Source: Limisphaerales bacterium
Lineage (GTDB): Bacteria; Verrucomicrobiota; Verrucomicrobiia; Limisphaerales; AAA164-E04
Assembly (NCBI GenBank): GCA_024761205.1
Contig: JAMASS010000021.1
Span: forward strand, 1 to 64,000
Direction of reading: 5' to 3'
Length of the DNA: 64,000 bases
The notes under the pieces are model-generated. The model searched no databases and was not told the DNA's origin. It saw only the letters and a list, made by a program, of their open reading frames with translations. Below are positions 35,726 to 44,933 of the stretch, piece after piece. Made by a program: the position numbers and the translations under genes. Numbering within the stretch: position 1 is the stretch's first letter; each line of letters begins with the position of its first letter.

Positions 35726-36370
35726 TCAATCCCCAACACCCGCCCTCAACAAAGGCTCAAGGACCTTCCAAACATTCTCTGCCACCCGCTGATGCCCTTC
35801 CGGATTCGGATGAATCAAATCCGGCTGATTCAGCTCGGCAACGCCGCCTACGCCCTCCAACAAGGAAGGAATTAAGGTCACCTCCTTCTCCTTAACCACG
35901 GCAGGAAAGATCTCCTGATAAGCTTTAGTGTACTCTGGCCCCATGTTCTGTGGCATCTGCATGCCAGCCAAAACGATCCGCATATCCGGATTGGCCTTCC
36001 GGGCGCGGTCAATGATGATCCCCAAGTTCTTCTTCGTTTCTTCCGTCGCCAACCCCCGCAAGCCATCATTACCGCCAAGCTCGATCACCAAAACATCCGC
36101 CTTGCGCTTTAACACCCAAGCCAAACGCCTCACCCCCCCGGCGGTGGTGTCTCCGCTGAATCCCGCATTCTGCACCTGACAGGATAACCCTGCCTGATTG
36201 ATCTTGTCCTGGATAATTGACGGAAACGCTTCCTCGCGTTCCACCCCCAATCCGGCCGCCAAGCTATCCCCTAGGAACACCACGGTTTGACTCTCCGGCT
36301 GATCCCCTTTTAGGACGGCATGGGACAGGGGCAAGGCCAACAATCCAACCAGCCACCTCGCGAGCCTCAT
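35726..36370 (-). CDS. tesA: SGNH/GDSL esterase (TesA-like arylesterase)
   Basis: The protein has 214 aa from ATG 36370, where a signal peptide starts (ARWLVGLLALPLSHA); the frame opens to 36430. It is a GDSL hydrolase with block I VVFLGDSLAAGLG (Ser nucleophile, about residue 35), block II Gly in GFSGDTTAGG, block III ELGGNDGLRG, and block V DLIHPNPEGH with the catalytic Asp-His. TesA-type enzymes hydrolyse acyl-CoA and aryl esters in the periplasm. It diverges from a ybbA-ybbP-like ABC pair, the same arrangement as tesA/ybbAP in Escherichia coli, which supports the name. Confidence 0.88.
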   Translation of the reverse strand: MRLARWLVGLLALPLSHAVLKGDQPESQTVVFLGDSLAAGLGVEREEAFPSIIQDKINQAGLSCQVQNAGFSGDTTAGGVRRLAWVLKRKADVLVIELGGNDGLRGLATEETKKNLGIIIDRARKANPDMRIVLAGMQMPQNMGPEYTKAYQEIFPAVVKEKEVTLIPSLLEGVGGVAELNQPDLIHPNPEGHQRVAENVWKVLEPLLRAGVGD

Positions 36371-36503
36371 TTTCAATTCAGTTCTCATCCCGATGGAATT
36401 CAGACTGAACACAAACGCAACACGGATCAACTAAAAACAAAATTTCCCTCAGCCCAAACTTTAGATTTGACCGGATCCGCATCGGATGGAAGAGACATAG
36501 CGC

Positions 36504-37217
36504 ATGGATCAAGCCGCAGTGCTACGCGTCGACTCGCTCAGCAAAACCTATCGCAGTGGCGACCGCGAATTGACCGTTCTCGACGGGATCTCATTCTCCG
36601 TGTCAGCTGGCGAAACCTGCGCCATACTCGGTCCTTCCGGCAGTGGCAAGACCACGCTCCTTGGGCTGTGTGCCGGACTTGATGAGGCCTCATCCGGCGA
36701 GGTCTGGCTTCTCGGCACGGCCCTTGGCTCGCTCGATGAAGACACCCGCGCTGCGCTACGCAGCCACCACATCGGCTTCGTCTTTCAAAACTTTCAACTC
36801 ATGGCGAGCCTGACGAGCCTGGAGAATATCATGGTGCCGCTGGAACTTCGCGGCCATGGCGCCATCAGAGACCGCGCAGTCGACCTGCTTGATCGGGTTG
36901 GACTCCGAGACCGCATGGATCACTACCCCTCCCAACTCAGCGGTGGAGAGCAACAACGAGTCGCCCTCGCTCGCGCCTTCATCAACGAACCCAAAATCCT
37001 ATTCGCCGACGAACCCACCGGCAATCTCGACGGCGATACCAGCACCAAGGTCGTCGATCTCATCTTTTCCTTGAACGAAGATATCGGAACCGCCTTGGTC
37101 CTTGTGACCCACGACCGAGATCTTGGGCTGAAGACCGGCCGGATCATTCAACTGCGAAACGGTCGACTCGAAGAAGACACCGGCCAGCAACGCACATCCG
37201 TCGACACCACGGCATAG
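36504..37217 (+). CDS. ybbA: ABC transporter ATP-binding protein, YbbA-like
   Basis: The protein has 237 aa. It carries Walker A GPSGSGKTT (about residues 44-52), Q-loop VFQNFQLMAS, signature LSGGEQQRVALARA (about 145-158), Walker B ILFADEPTGNLD and VTHDRD. It forms the ATPase for the FtsX-type permease that begins three bases after its stop. Divergent orientation from the tesA-like gene mirrors enterobacterial tesA-ybbA-ybbP. The substrate of YbbAP is not settled; lysophospholipid- or lipoprotein-related roles are suggested by the esterase partner. Confidence 0.9.
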   Translation: MDQAAVLRVDSLSKTYRSGDRELTVLDGISFSVSAGETCAILGPSGSGKTTLLGLCAGLDEASSGEVWLLGTALGSLDEDTRAALRSHHIGFVFQNFQLMASLTSLENIMVPLELRGHGAIRDRAVDLLDRVGLRDRMDHYPSQLSGGEQQRVALARAFINEPKILFADEPTGNLDGDTSTKVVDLIFSLNEDIGTALVLVTHDRDLGLKTGRIIQLRNGRLEEDTGQQRTSVDTTA

Positions 37218-37220
37218 TCC

Positions 37221-39776
37221 ATGCCCAGCGAACCCCCAACACTGTTTCGCTCCCTATTGTCTCACTGGGCATGGACAATGGCGTGGCGGGACAGTCGCCG
37301 CAGTCGCGCGCGGCTCCTGATGTTTTCCTCCTCCATTATTCTGGGTGTTGCGGCAATGGCGGCCGTCGGTTCCTTCGGCAAAAATCTTTCTGACGCCGTG
37401 GAGGATCAATCCAAGGCTCTGCTGGGAGCGGACCTCGAAGTCAGCACTCGCATCCCCTTTACGGAGGAGCAAAGACAGCTGTTGGATTCCCTCGGTGACG
37501 ACCGTTCGACGCAAATCTCCTTTTCCTCCATGCTCCGATTTCCGCTGGCCGAGGCAGCCCGTCTCGTTCAAGTGCGCACGCTCTCCGGAAAGTTTCCTTA
37601 CTACGGTGCCGTCGAAACCTCGCCCGCATCCGGAGCGGCCGCGTTTCGCAAAGGCGAAGGCGTGTTGGTTGAAGAAAATCTTCTGCTCCAATACGGCGCC
37701 AAAGTCGGAGATCCCGTTCGCCTCGGCGATCTGGAAACGCGAATCGTCGGTGCCCTTCAGAATGTACCGGGCGAGACCATGATGCTCGCCACCGTTGCTC
37801 CCCGGGTGTTTCTGCCGGATAACCTGTTGGCATCTTCCGGACTGATGGGCACCAAAAGCATTGCCCGCTACTGCTACTACTTCCAATTCAACAATCCCGA
37901 AGATCAGATCCAGGCGAAAGCCGCCATAAGCAAGGTGCGTGACGAATATCGATGGCGCGTGGATGACGTCGAAGAACGGAAGCAAGACCTCGGTAATTTG
38001 CTTCGAAACCTTTACCGCTTCCTGAATCTGGCGAGCTTTGTGGCGCTGCTGTTGGGAGCCATAGGCATCGCCAGCGCCATCCAACTCCACATCCGCCAAA
38101 AGCTTACATCGGTCGCGGTTCTGCGATGTTTGGGGGCCGCATCGGACCAGGCCTTTGCTATTTACCTGATTCAAGCATTCTGCCTCGGGCTTCTCGGGGT
38201 CGTTGCCGGAACCGTCTGCGGGTTGCTGGTGCAACAGTATTTGCCTCTAGCATTCGCAGACTTTCTTCCCCTGAAAATGGACTATCACCTCTACGTTTGG
38301 CCGCTCATTCGAGCCGCGTGCGTCGGCCTAGGTATTTGCCTCTTATTTGCGTTGCATCCTCTCCTCCCCATCCGCACAGTTTCACCCCTGCGAGTGCTGC
38401 GAGCTTCTCATGAGCCGAGACAAGATCATCAGGCCGAACTCGTCATCTACGGCATCATCGCCGCAACCGTGGCCCTTTTCGCAGTTTCCCAGAGTGACCG
38501 CTGGCATCATGGCATGGCCTTCACTGTCGGCCTCGGTGCGGTGCTAGCACTCCTTTACGGAGTCGCGCAAGCAATCGCCTTCGCGACCCGCAAGGCGATT
38601 CATTATTCTTGGCCCTACGTGATGCGCCAAGGTCTTGCGAGCCTCTACCGTCCGAACAACCGCACCAGCCTCTTGATGCTCTCACTCGGTCTCGGAACCT
38701 TTCTGATTCTAACGCTGCACCTGAGTCAGCATGGCCTCGTTCGGGAATTGTTTCCTGAGGCCAAAGAGAACCGTGCGAACGCCATCTTTTTCGATGTGCA
38801 ATCAGATCAGGTCGATGCCATCCGCCGCATCCTCGCGAACCAAGACCTCCCCGTGCTCGACGAGTCGCCCATCGTCAGCATGCGCATCACATCGATCAAA
38901 GGGCGCTCGGTCACGGAGCTAAGAAGGGATCGACAACTCAACATTCCGGGCTGGGCTTTACGACGCGAATATCGCTCCACGTTTCGAGATTCCCTTAGCG
39001 ATTCAGAAACACTTGCCGCCGGTAAGTGGGTTCCCAAAGCCAGTTTTGACGATCCGGTGATCCCCATCTCCCTCGATGCCAGCTTGGCGAGGGATCTTCA
39101 AGTCACCCTGGGCGATCAAATCAAATTCGACGTGCAGGGCATTCCACTCATGACCGAGATCGCCAGTCTACGAGACGTCGACTGGCGACGCCTTCAAGCC
39201 AACTTTTTTGTGGTGTTCCCCATGGGCGTACTCGACAACGCACCGGGATTTCACATTATCACGACTCGCGTTCCCGATGCCGCCGCCTCTGCTCAGATGC
39301 AGCGGGAAGTGACCGAAATGTTTCCTAACGTCTCAACGATCGACCTGATGTTAGTCCTGGAAATCATTAACAGCATCGTGGGAAAAATTTCCTTTGGCAT
39401 CCAATTCATGGCACTCTTCACAGCGTTCACCGGGGTCGTGTTACTTATCACGGCAACGCTCAATAGCCGCTATCAACGCATCCAGGAAAGTATCCAGCTG
39501 CGAACCTTGGGGGCATCGAAAACCCAGATCCTGAAGATTCAATTCGTGGAGTACTGCCTCCTTGGCGTCATGGCAAGTCTGACGGGTATTCTCTTGGCAA
39601 TCGTGGCGGCGTGGGCCATCGCGACCTTTGTCTTCGAAGTTGCCTTCAGCTTTCCGTTGTGGCAGGTCGTTGTCGCTTTAATCACCAATTGCCTCATCAC
39701 AATCAGCGTCGGCGTGCTAAGCAGTTGGGGCATCACCCGACATTCGCCCCTGGCGCTCTTGAGGCAGGAAGGCTAG
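37221..39776 (+). CDS. ybbP: ABC transporter permease, YbbP-like (FtsX family)
   Basis: The protein has 851 aa, close to the 804 aa of YbbP. It has an N-terminal membrane helix after WTMAWRDSRRSRARLLMF, a large periplasmic domain (about residues 55-265), then an FtsX block beginning NLASFVALLLGAIGIASAIQ with KLTSVAVLRCLGA. More membrane helices follow near YVWPLIRAACVGLGICLLFA, then a second periplasmic domain, and a C-terminal FtsX block (FTAFTGVVLLITATLNSRYQ, SIQLRTLGASKTQIL). The start is three bases after the ybbA-like stop, so translational coupling is likely. Confidence 0.9.
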   Translation: MPSEPPTLFRSLLSHWAWTMAWRDSRRSRARLLMFSSSIILGVAAMAAVGSFGKNLSDAVEDQSKALLGADLEVSTRIPFTEEQRQLLDSLGDDRSTQISFSSMLRFPLAEAARLVQVRTLSGKFPYYGAVETSPASGAAAFRKGEGVLVEENLLLQYGAKVGDPVRLGDLETRIVGALQNVPGETMMLATVAPRVFLPDNLLASSGLMGTKSIARYCYYFQFNNPEDQIQAKAAISKVRDEYRWRVDDVEERKQDLGNLLRNLYRFLNLASFVALLLGAIGIASAIQLHIRQKLTSVAVLRCLGAASDQAFAIYLIQAFCLGLLGVVAGTVCGLLVQQYLPLAFADFLPLKMDYHLYVWPLIRAACVGLGICLLFALHPLLPIRTVSPLRVLRASHEPRQDHQAELVIYGIIAATVALFAVSQSDRWHHGMAFTVGLGAVLALLYGVAQAIAFATRKAIHYSWPYVMRQGLASLYRPNNRTSLLMLSLGLGTFLILTLHLSQHGLVRELFPEAKENRANAIFFDVQSDQVDAIRRILANQDLPVLDESPIVSMRITSIKGRSVTELRRDRQLNIPGWALRREYRSTFRDSLSDSETLAAGKWVPKASFDDPVIPISLDASLARDLQVTLGDQIKFDVQGIPLMTEIASLRDVDWRRLQANFFVVFPMGVLDNAPGFHIITTRVPDAAASAQMQREVTEMFPNVSTIDLMLVLEIINSIVGKISFGIQFMALFTAFTGVVLLITATLNSRYQRIQESIQLRTLGASKTQILKIQFVEYCLLGVMASLTGILLAIVAAWAIATFVFEVAFSFPLWQVVVALITNCLITISVGVLSSWGITRHSPLALLRQEG

Positions 39777-40304
39777 AGGAAGCGGTGAAAGGTCGCCGCG
39801 CTCCAGGCCACTGCCTGGCAAGGGCAGGAGCAACCGAAATGACCGACGCCGTAGGTTGCACCACGGCGATGCCGCGGAAAGGAACCGATCCGATGTGCGG
39901 GCAAGTGGGGCGCGATGAGTGGAGGGAGCCGCGGTCTACGAAGCGAGGCGAAGAACGGTTTCCCAACGGCTGGCTCAAATGGGATCGTGAGAAGCCGGAA
40001 GATCGCTCAACCGGGCATCGCTTCATCATCCGAGGCGCCGAGATTGGGACGAATCGGGGGAAGGCCCGGCACCCTCGCTAGGGAGCGTCTAGGATTCGCT
40101 GAGCCAGAGGGAGCTCCTTGTGAAGTGGCGCCATTCGGGACCCCTTGGCTCCGCTGTTTGAGATGGGCAGGGGGCGTTGGATACGAGGCTGGTCCCGCCA
40201 CCCCGGGCAATGGAGCGTGCGGTGCGAAGCCGTGGAGAATAGGCTGGTCGCTTGAGTGCCAAGCGGAGGCTCAAACCCTTGGCCCACCTCAGACGGGTGT
40301 TATT
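39777..40304. other. Gene-free segment, repeat-like and open in several frames
   Basis: About 530 bp between ybbP and the stop of the VWA gene. It is GC-rich, with G-rich plus-strand sequence, open frames on both strands and no family match. Short imperfect internal inverted repeats are visible. I infer a dispersed non-coding element like that at 33110-33735. Confidence 0.45.
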
Positions 40305-42572
40305 CTAGGGCAACCGGAGAACATCCTCCCCTATTACCACCGGATCACTCGCCAAACGCTCCAACACCTTCAATTCCTGCTTCAAATCTTCGTCTCCAAT
40401 GGCCTCTATCTCTGCAGCAAAATATTCCTTAAACTGCCCAAACAGCTCCCGATACGAATGATCCACGAACAACGGCATCGGTCGTCGTTCCCATTCGCCT
40501 AAGTTGATCTTCAGCCACGGGGGCGGAGTGGGAATGCCCCAATGCGGATGAACCAATGGTCGAATAATCGGCCGATCTTCATGGTAGCTGGATCGTTCGT
40601 CGAGAATCCAGTTCTTGAGAAAGTTGACGTAACGGGCCAGCAAGATGCCTTTGCGGATGCCGGAATTGTCAAAGTGCTGGCCATCAGGGTTGACGAACTC
40701 CAGCATGGTCTCATTGGTAAATTGTTCGCCAACCCGGTTCTCATAGCTGGTCGAGAGCTTCAACTCGCTGTTTTCCACCTCGGGATTGCGTGAAAGCTTT
40801 AGCAGTATCAATCCGCCCCGCGTCTGGCCATCCTGGGTTCGCGACGGGAAAAGTGTGTTGACGCGGAAGACTTCACCCGTGGCTTCGTCCGCTTCGGGAG
40901 AACCGTAGACCTTCTCGATGCTCCACCCTTCTCCCTCCAAAGCGAGCCGCAAATCAAAGGCCAATGGCGTAACCATGAAATCAAATCCCTCATCCATTCG
41001 CTCGATGAACTGAGCCGGTGAGTGCACCGAATGATAATTCGCGCCTCGGTTCTTGGTGATGCTTTCGATTAGGTCGGTATTGAAGTCAACTCCAACCCCA
41101 ATGACAGTCGAATAGATCCGCTTTGCAGCGTTGTCCTCAATCATGCCAATCAATCCCTCACGGCTGGTCTCGCCCAGATTGGGCATGGCGTCGGTCACAA
41201 AGATGATGCGATTCTCGCTCACTGTGGGATCAATCTCCAATAAGCTGCTATATTGACCGGTAGCTCCCTTCATCCCGGCAGCCATGTTGGTGCCGCTGAA
41301 GGCGCGCAAACGAGTGACCCGGCGACGAACATCTTCCATATTAAGATTCTCGACCTTGGCCAAAGGTTGAACCAAACGCGCCTCACTGTTGAACGAGACA
41401 ACACCGATGCGATCTTCCGGATCGAGATGATCGAACAGCACCGTCACCGCCTCGATGGCGATATCGATCTTCAACAGTGTCGATTCTTCATCGGTTAATT
41501 CATGTTGAATCCCTGCCCCATCATGGAAGAACCGGTTGAACGGACTATCCATGGATCTGGAAACATCCAACACGACGGTCAGGTTCAACTGCTTGCGCAC
41601 GAAATCACTTTCCTTAATGCCAGAGTTAAGTCCCACCGCAAGATATCGCTCTTCTTGCCCGGAGATCGGATCCGGCGAAACGGCTTGCGCGTAGGACGGA
41701 CAGAACAGTTCCTCGCAAGGCGCCGTCAGTCCCGCATCAAAAAAGTAACCAAGAAAGAGACCCTCATAAGTCACGTCCGTAGACAAGGGAAGGAACTCGT
41801 TCTCAATGTTCTGACGGAAATTGCCAATGTCATTCGCCCCACCGACGGCAAACCCAAGGTTCGATCTGCCACTCCGTCCCAGCGAGGCGGTTGGCGGCAA
41901 TGGCGCAGCCCTGTCAAACACATCGCCGATTTCAAAGCCCAATTGAGCCTCGGGGATGAGCTGCACCACTCCCGGAACGGATTCGAGTCCACTATCCAAA
42001 CCCAAAAGATTCAGTCCGATGATGTTAGCGCCACGAAGTGAAGCGTCCCTTATATCGACCCCTTCCAATCGCGTCGCCCGGAGATCGGCGCCCCGGAGAT
42101 CGGCTTTTGAAAGATTTGCATCTCGAAGATCAGCGCCCGAGAGATCCGCATATCTTAAGTCTGCGCCTGAGAGATTCGCTCCGGCAAGATTAAGCAACGA
42201 GAGGTCAAGTCCAGACAACTCTGCGCCTTCCAAGTCCAAAGGCAATTGAGCAATCTGAAAGAAACCGATCACTCCTGTCCGAGGTTCGACCTCCAAAACA
42301 CGGCTACCCATCTTCGCCCGAGATAACTCCCCCAAGGGCTCCCATGTCTGGAGGTCAAAACTCCGATGAACTCGATACCGAGGCTCAAGGACGGGATGCC
42401 TTGCTTGGATGTCTTCGCGCAAACGCAGGTTGAGTCCGGTCGCTGATCGTTCCAACAGCAGCCCGCTGACCCCGTCTTCTGCCTTCAGGATCCAACCCCA
42501 CTGAGCCACGATGCAGGCTAACCAAAACCCAATCCCTACGCTCCCTTTCAACACATTGCCAAGTATATTCAT
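40305..42572 (-). CDS. von Willebrand factor A protein with pentapeptide repeats
   Basis: The protein has 755 aa from ATG 42572, with GAGGG eight bases ahead; the frame opens to 42608. Membrane or signal segment at about residues 5-30. A short beta region (about 35-105, YRVHRSFDLQTWEPLGEL) resembles Fibronectin-like or SdrD-like folds. Residues about 112-177 are 12 or more pentapeptide A(D/N)Lxx repeats (SGADLRYADLSGADLRDAN). A VWA domain begins near residue 330 with the complete MIDAS DVSRSM and later SGTNMAAGM and FVTDAMPN. The C-terminal 200 residues are unassigned. It probably binds a protein partner through metal at the cell surface; the partner is unknown. Confidence 0.8.
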   Translation of the reverse strand: MNILGNVLKGSVGIGFWLACIVAQWGWILKAEDGVSGLLLERSATGLNLRLREDIQARHPVLEPRYRVHRSFDLQTWEPLGELSRAKMGSRVLEVEPRTGVIGFFQIAQLPLDLEGAELSGLDLSLLNLAGANLSGADLRYADLSGADLRDANLSKADLRGADLRATRLEGVDIRDASLRGANIIGLNLLGLDSGLESVPGVVQLIPEAQLGFEIGDVFDRAAPLPPTASLGRSGRSNLGFAVGGANDIGNFRQNIENEFLPLSTDVTYEGLFLGYFFDAGLTAPCEELFCPSYAQAVSPDPISGQEERYLAVGLNSGIKESDFVRKQLNLTVVLDVSRSMDSPFNRFFHDGAGIQHELTDEESTLLKIDIAIEAVTVLFDHLDPEDRIGVVSFNSEARLVQPLAKVENLNMEDVRRRVTRLRAFSGTNMAAGMKGATGQYSSLLEIDPTVSENRIIFVTDAMPNLGETSREGLIGMIEDNAAKRIYSTVIGVGVDFNTDLIESITKNRGANYHSVHSPAQFIERMDEGFDFMVTPLAFDLRLALEGEGWSIEKVYGSPEADEATGEVFRVNTLFPSRTQDGQTRGGLILLKLSRNPEVENSELKLSTSYENRVGEQFTNETMLEFVNPDGQHFDNSGIRKGILLARYVNFLKNWILDERSSYHEDRPIIRPLVHPHWGIPTPPPWLKINLGEWERRPMPLFVDHSYRELFGQFKEYFAAEIEAIGDEDLKQELKVLERLASDPVVIGEDVLRLP

Positions 42573-42820
42573 CCTTAGACCCTCGTAAGCACTGCTGTTT
42601 GATGACACCCATACAAGTTAAAGTCAAGCACTGAATTTCGAGATTCTTTGATGGCTTGAGACCCTAAACAGAAACGGAAATGCGTCAGCCCTTAATTCAC
42701 CTCAACCCCCCTCCAAGATCAGCCATACATAGGCTTTCAAATCAAATCTACGCTTGATCTCGGTGAATCGGTTTATCCGACAATATCGGCTATAGTGGAA
42801 ATTGTAGTCATGGCAAGACG

Positions 42821-43165
42821 ATGCCACGGTTCATGAGATCAATTGTCCACAATGCTTCAGCGAGAAGGTCACGAAGCGTTTGCGCCGACATCTCCGTCGG
42901 AAGTGCTCTCAATGCAATGACATCCAGAAACCCTGCCGCCCTCGTTATCACGGATATGCTCATGCCGGAATCGGATGGAATTGAGATCATCACCCAAGCC
43001 AAGAAAAAACAAATCCGGCCTGCGATGTATCGCCATCTCCCTGCCACGCTCCCAAGGATATCCTTCTTCGAGCCGCAAAACAACTTGAGGCGCTCGAATC
43101 CTTGCAAAAGCCATTTGAACGAGCGGATCTGATCCGGTTGGTTAATCGATCGCCATCTCCTTGCT
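42821..43165 (+). pseudogene. Response-regulator receiver domain remnant
   Basis: One frame has NPAALVITDMLMPESDGIEII, here cited by its key aspartate-bearing core VITDMLMPESDG, the phosphoacceptor region of a CheY-like receiver. After a frameshift near 43060, another frame has LQKPFERADLIRLVN, the conserved K-P lysine end of the fold. The first helix is unclear, and the middle strand with the Thr/Ser switch is lost. No kinase gene is adjacent. Confidence 0.7.
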
Positions 43166-43579
43166 AGCCACAAGGGATTTTTCAGAATCTCAAGGCTGGA
43201 GGCCGATTTTCTTTTTGCGAGAGAAGCTTACTGCGGTAGGGCCAGCAGCCGATAGGAATCGGCTCGAATATCCGTCCGCGTCTCCGTTTGTTAAATAAGC
43301 GAATTTATCTTCGCGCTACTCATTCATCGCTCGGCTTGCTGCGGTTGTCTTGCGCGCGCTCCCGGTGTCGTTGAAAGGCGGTGCATTTGGCAAGACCGGA
43401 GGCATTGAGTAGGGGAGTGCGGCGATCTTTCGTCACTTTGGCTTGCACCGCGTGAGGGAGCTGCACCGTGATTGCACACTATTTGCAAATCATCTTCCCC
43501 TCGACTGTAACTGTATCTCAAGGGTTGATTTTTGATCTGGAATGGATAGGGGTTCCGGATAGAACAACCAAAATACCCC
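43166..43579. other. Gene-free segment
   Basis: About 410 bp between two pseudogenes. It contains a partial copy of the dispersed motif (CCGCGTCTCCGT, 43276-43287) and no other recognised element. Confidence 0.4.
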
Positions 43580-43885
43580 ATGCAGAAGAACGATCTCTCT
43601 CAACCCTCTCGGTTAGGACTCGCCCTGATCGAACTCCTTGTCGTCATAGCCATTATTGCCATGCTGGCTGGCGTGTTGCTTCCGGCGCTCTCCAAGGCGA
43701 AAACGGAAGCCTAGGGAATCAAGTGCATGAACAACCACAAGCAGCTCGTCCTTGGATGGACGCTCTACGCCGCGGACTTTGATGACAAATGTGCCAATAA
43801 TTTCACGATTCCTGGAACCGAACAAGCGATCACCTCAGGCCTATTCAACAACCGGGTCAACAAAATCATGAGCTGGAGGCAAGCA
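43580..43885 (+). pseudogene. Prepilin-like (H-X9-DG family) gene fragment, stopped by an in-frame TAG
   Basis: ATG 43580 opens a class III-like prepilin N-terminus with [20 protein letters not shown], then SKAKTEA and a TAG at 43712-43714. Past it, the same frame continues with GIKCMNNHKQLVLGWTLYAA and FDDKCANNFTIPG, the typical next part of Verrucomicrobial prepilins. The TAG replaces what is usually Q or another residue. After about 43885 the protein stops matching and flippase sequence begins. The methylation/cleavage site is altered (GLALIE instead of GFTLIE). Confidence 0.85.
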
Positions 43886-43889
43886 GTTC

Positions 43890-44700
43890 GGTGCGCGATC
43901 ACAGCGTCACCCACTGGTTGCCCAATCCCTCTGCGCCGCCTTTTTAACCGGCATCCTCTTTTGGGTTTATTGTCAATGGAAGCTGCCCGGCCGCATTCGC
44001 GTGCTCAACTAAAAATGTTATTGCCCTTCGGTGCCAAGGTCCTCTTGATCAGCACACTCGAGTTTTTTCAATAATCTGCACAGCATCCTCATCGGCCGTC
44101 TGTTCAATTCAGCCGCTCTCGGCTTTTATGCCCGGGTCAAATCGCTCCAGCAGTTTGCCACGGTCAACATCACCAATCCCCGGTCACAAGTAGAGACTAT
44201 CCGTCCCTCGCAAAGGTCCAACATGATAAACGTCAGGTCCTTCTCGCCCACGACAAGGTCTTCTCCCTGACCACGTTCTTAATCTTTCCGGTTTCCGCCA
44301 GTCTTGCGTTTTTTTACAGCAGATCTGCTGATCCTGTTCCTCCTCAGCGCCAAGTGTCTCCCCGCTGTGCACTTCTTAAAAATATTTTGCATCATCGGGG
44401 CCCTAAATCCGGTCCGCCAACAGTGCTCCAACGCACTGAAAGCTTTGGGACACTTAAATACCATCAAGAAGCTTCAGCTCACGGGGGCGTTGCCTTTTCC
44501 CTGGTTGCTCTCCTCATCAACTATCGGTAAGGGGTTGAAGCCATGATTTGAGGTGCCTACCGCTCTCCTGGTGGCAAGCTTCATGATCGCCGTTTCACGA
44601 TTCCTTGAATTTCCGGTTTTGAAACAATTGACCTGCATCATTCCCTATGCCACCCGCTTCAGCCGTCATGGGCGTCGTCATCTACAGCCTCCCCATATAA
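43890..44700 (+). pseudogene. Polysaccharide flippase (Wzx/MOP family) remnant
   Basis: Parts of a MOP-family oligosaccharide flippase lie in order in changing frames: LVAQSLCAAFLTGILFWVY, KMLLPFGAKVLLISTLEFF, LHSILIGRLFNSAALGFYAR with KSLQQFATVNIT, then SAKCLPAVHFLKIFCIIGAL and QCSNALKALGHLNTIKKLQL, and near the end LLVASFMIA. At least four shifts or stops are present. The first third of the gene is missing and is replaced by the prepilin fragment. Flippases move lipid-linked glycans across the membrane, so this was part of a polysaccharide cluster; the dead glycosyltransferase at 26.7 kb may be another part. Confidence 0.85.
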
Positions 44701-44933
44701 AAAAATGGCATCGCTGCTTAAGCAACAGCTGTGGCTGCTGTAACCGGTTCTCCCTTTGCTATGCCTTCAGTTGCTGGGGGATCCGAGCGCCCATGTTCCT
44801 CGAATGCTCAAGCACGATCCGTCGCCGACTAAATCATCCAACCGCTGGCACATTCACAAACAAGCATGTCCGCACTCCTTCCGTAACCCCAAGTCAACAA
44901 TGTCCCTGAACTTATGAGTGACGTTAGGAATGG

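Noticed and set aside
42061-42240. Repetitive stretch that could be mistaken for a tandem DNA repeat or CRISPR
   Set aside because: The 15-base periodicity comes from pentapeptide repeats in the VWA protein; there are no constant repeats with unique spacers.
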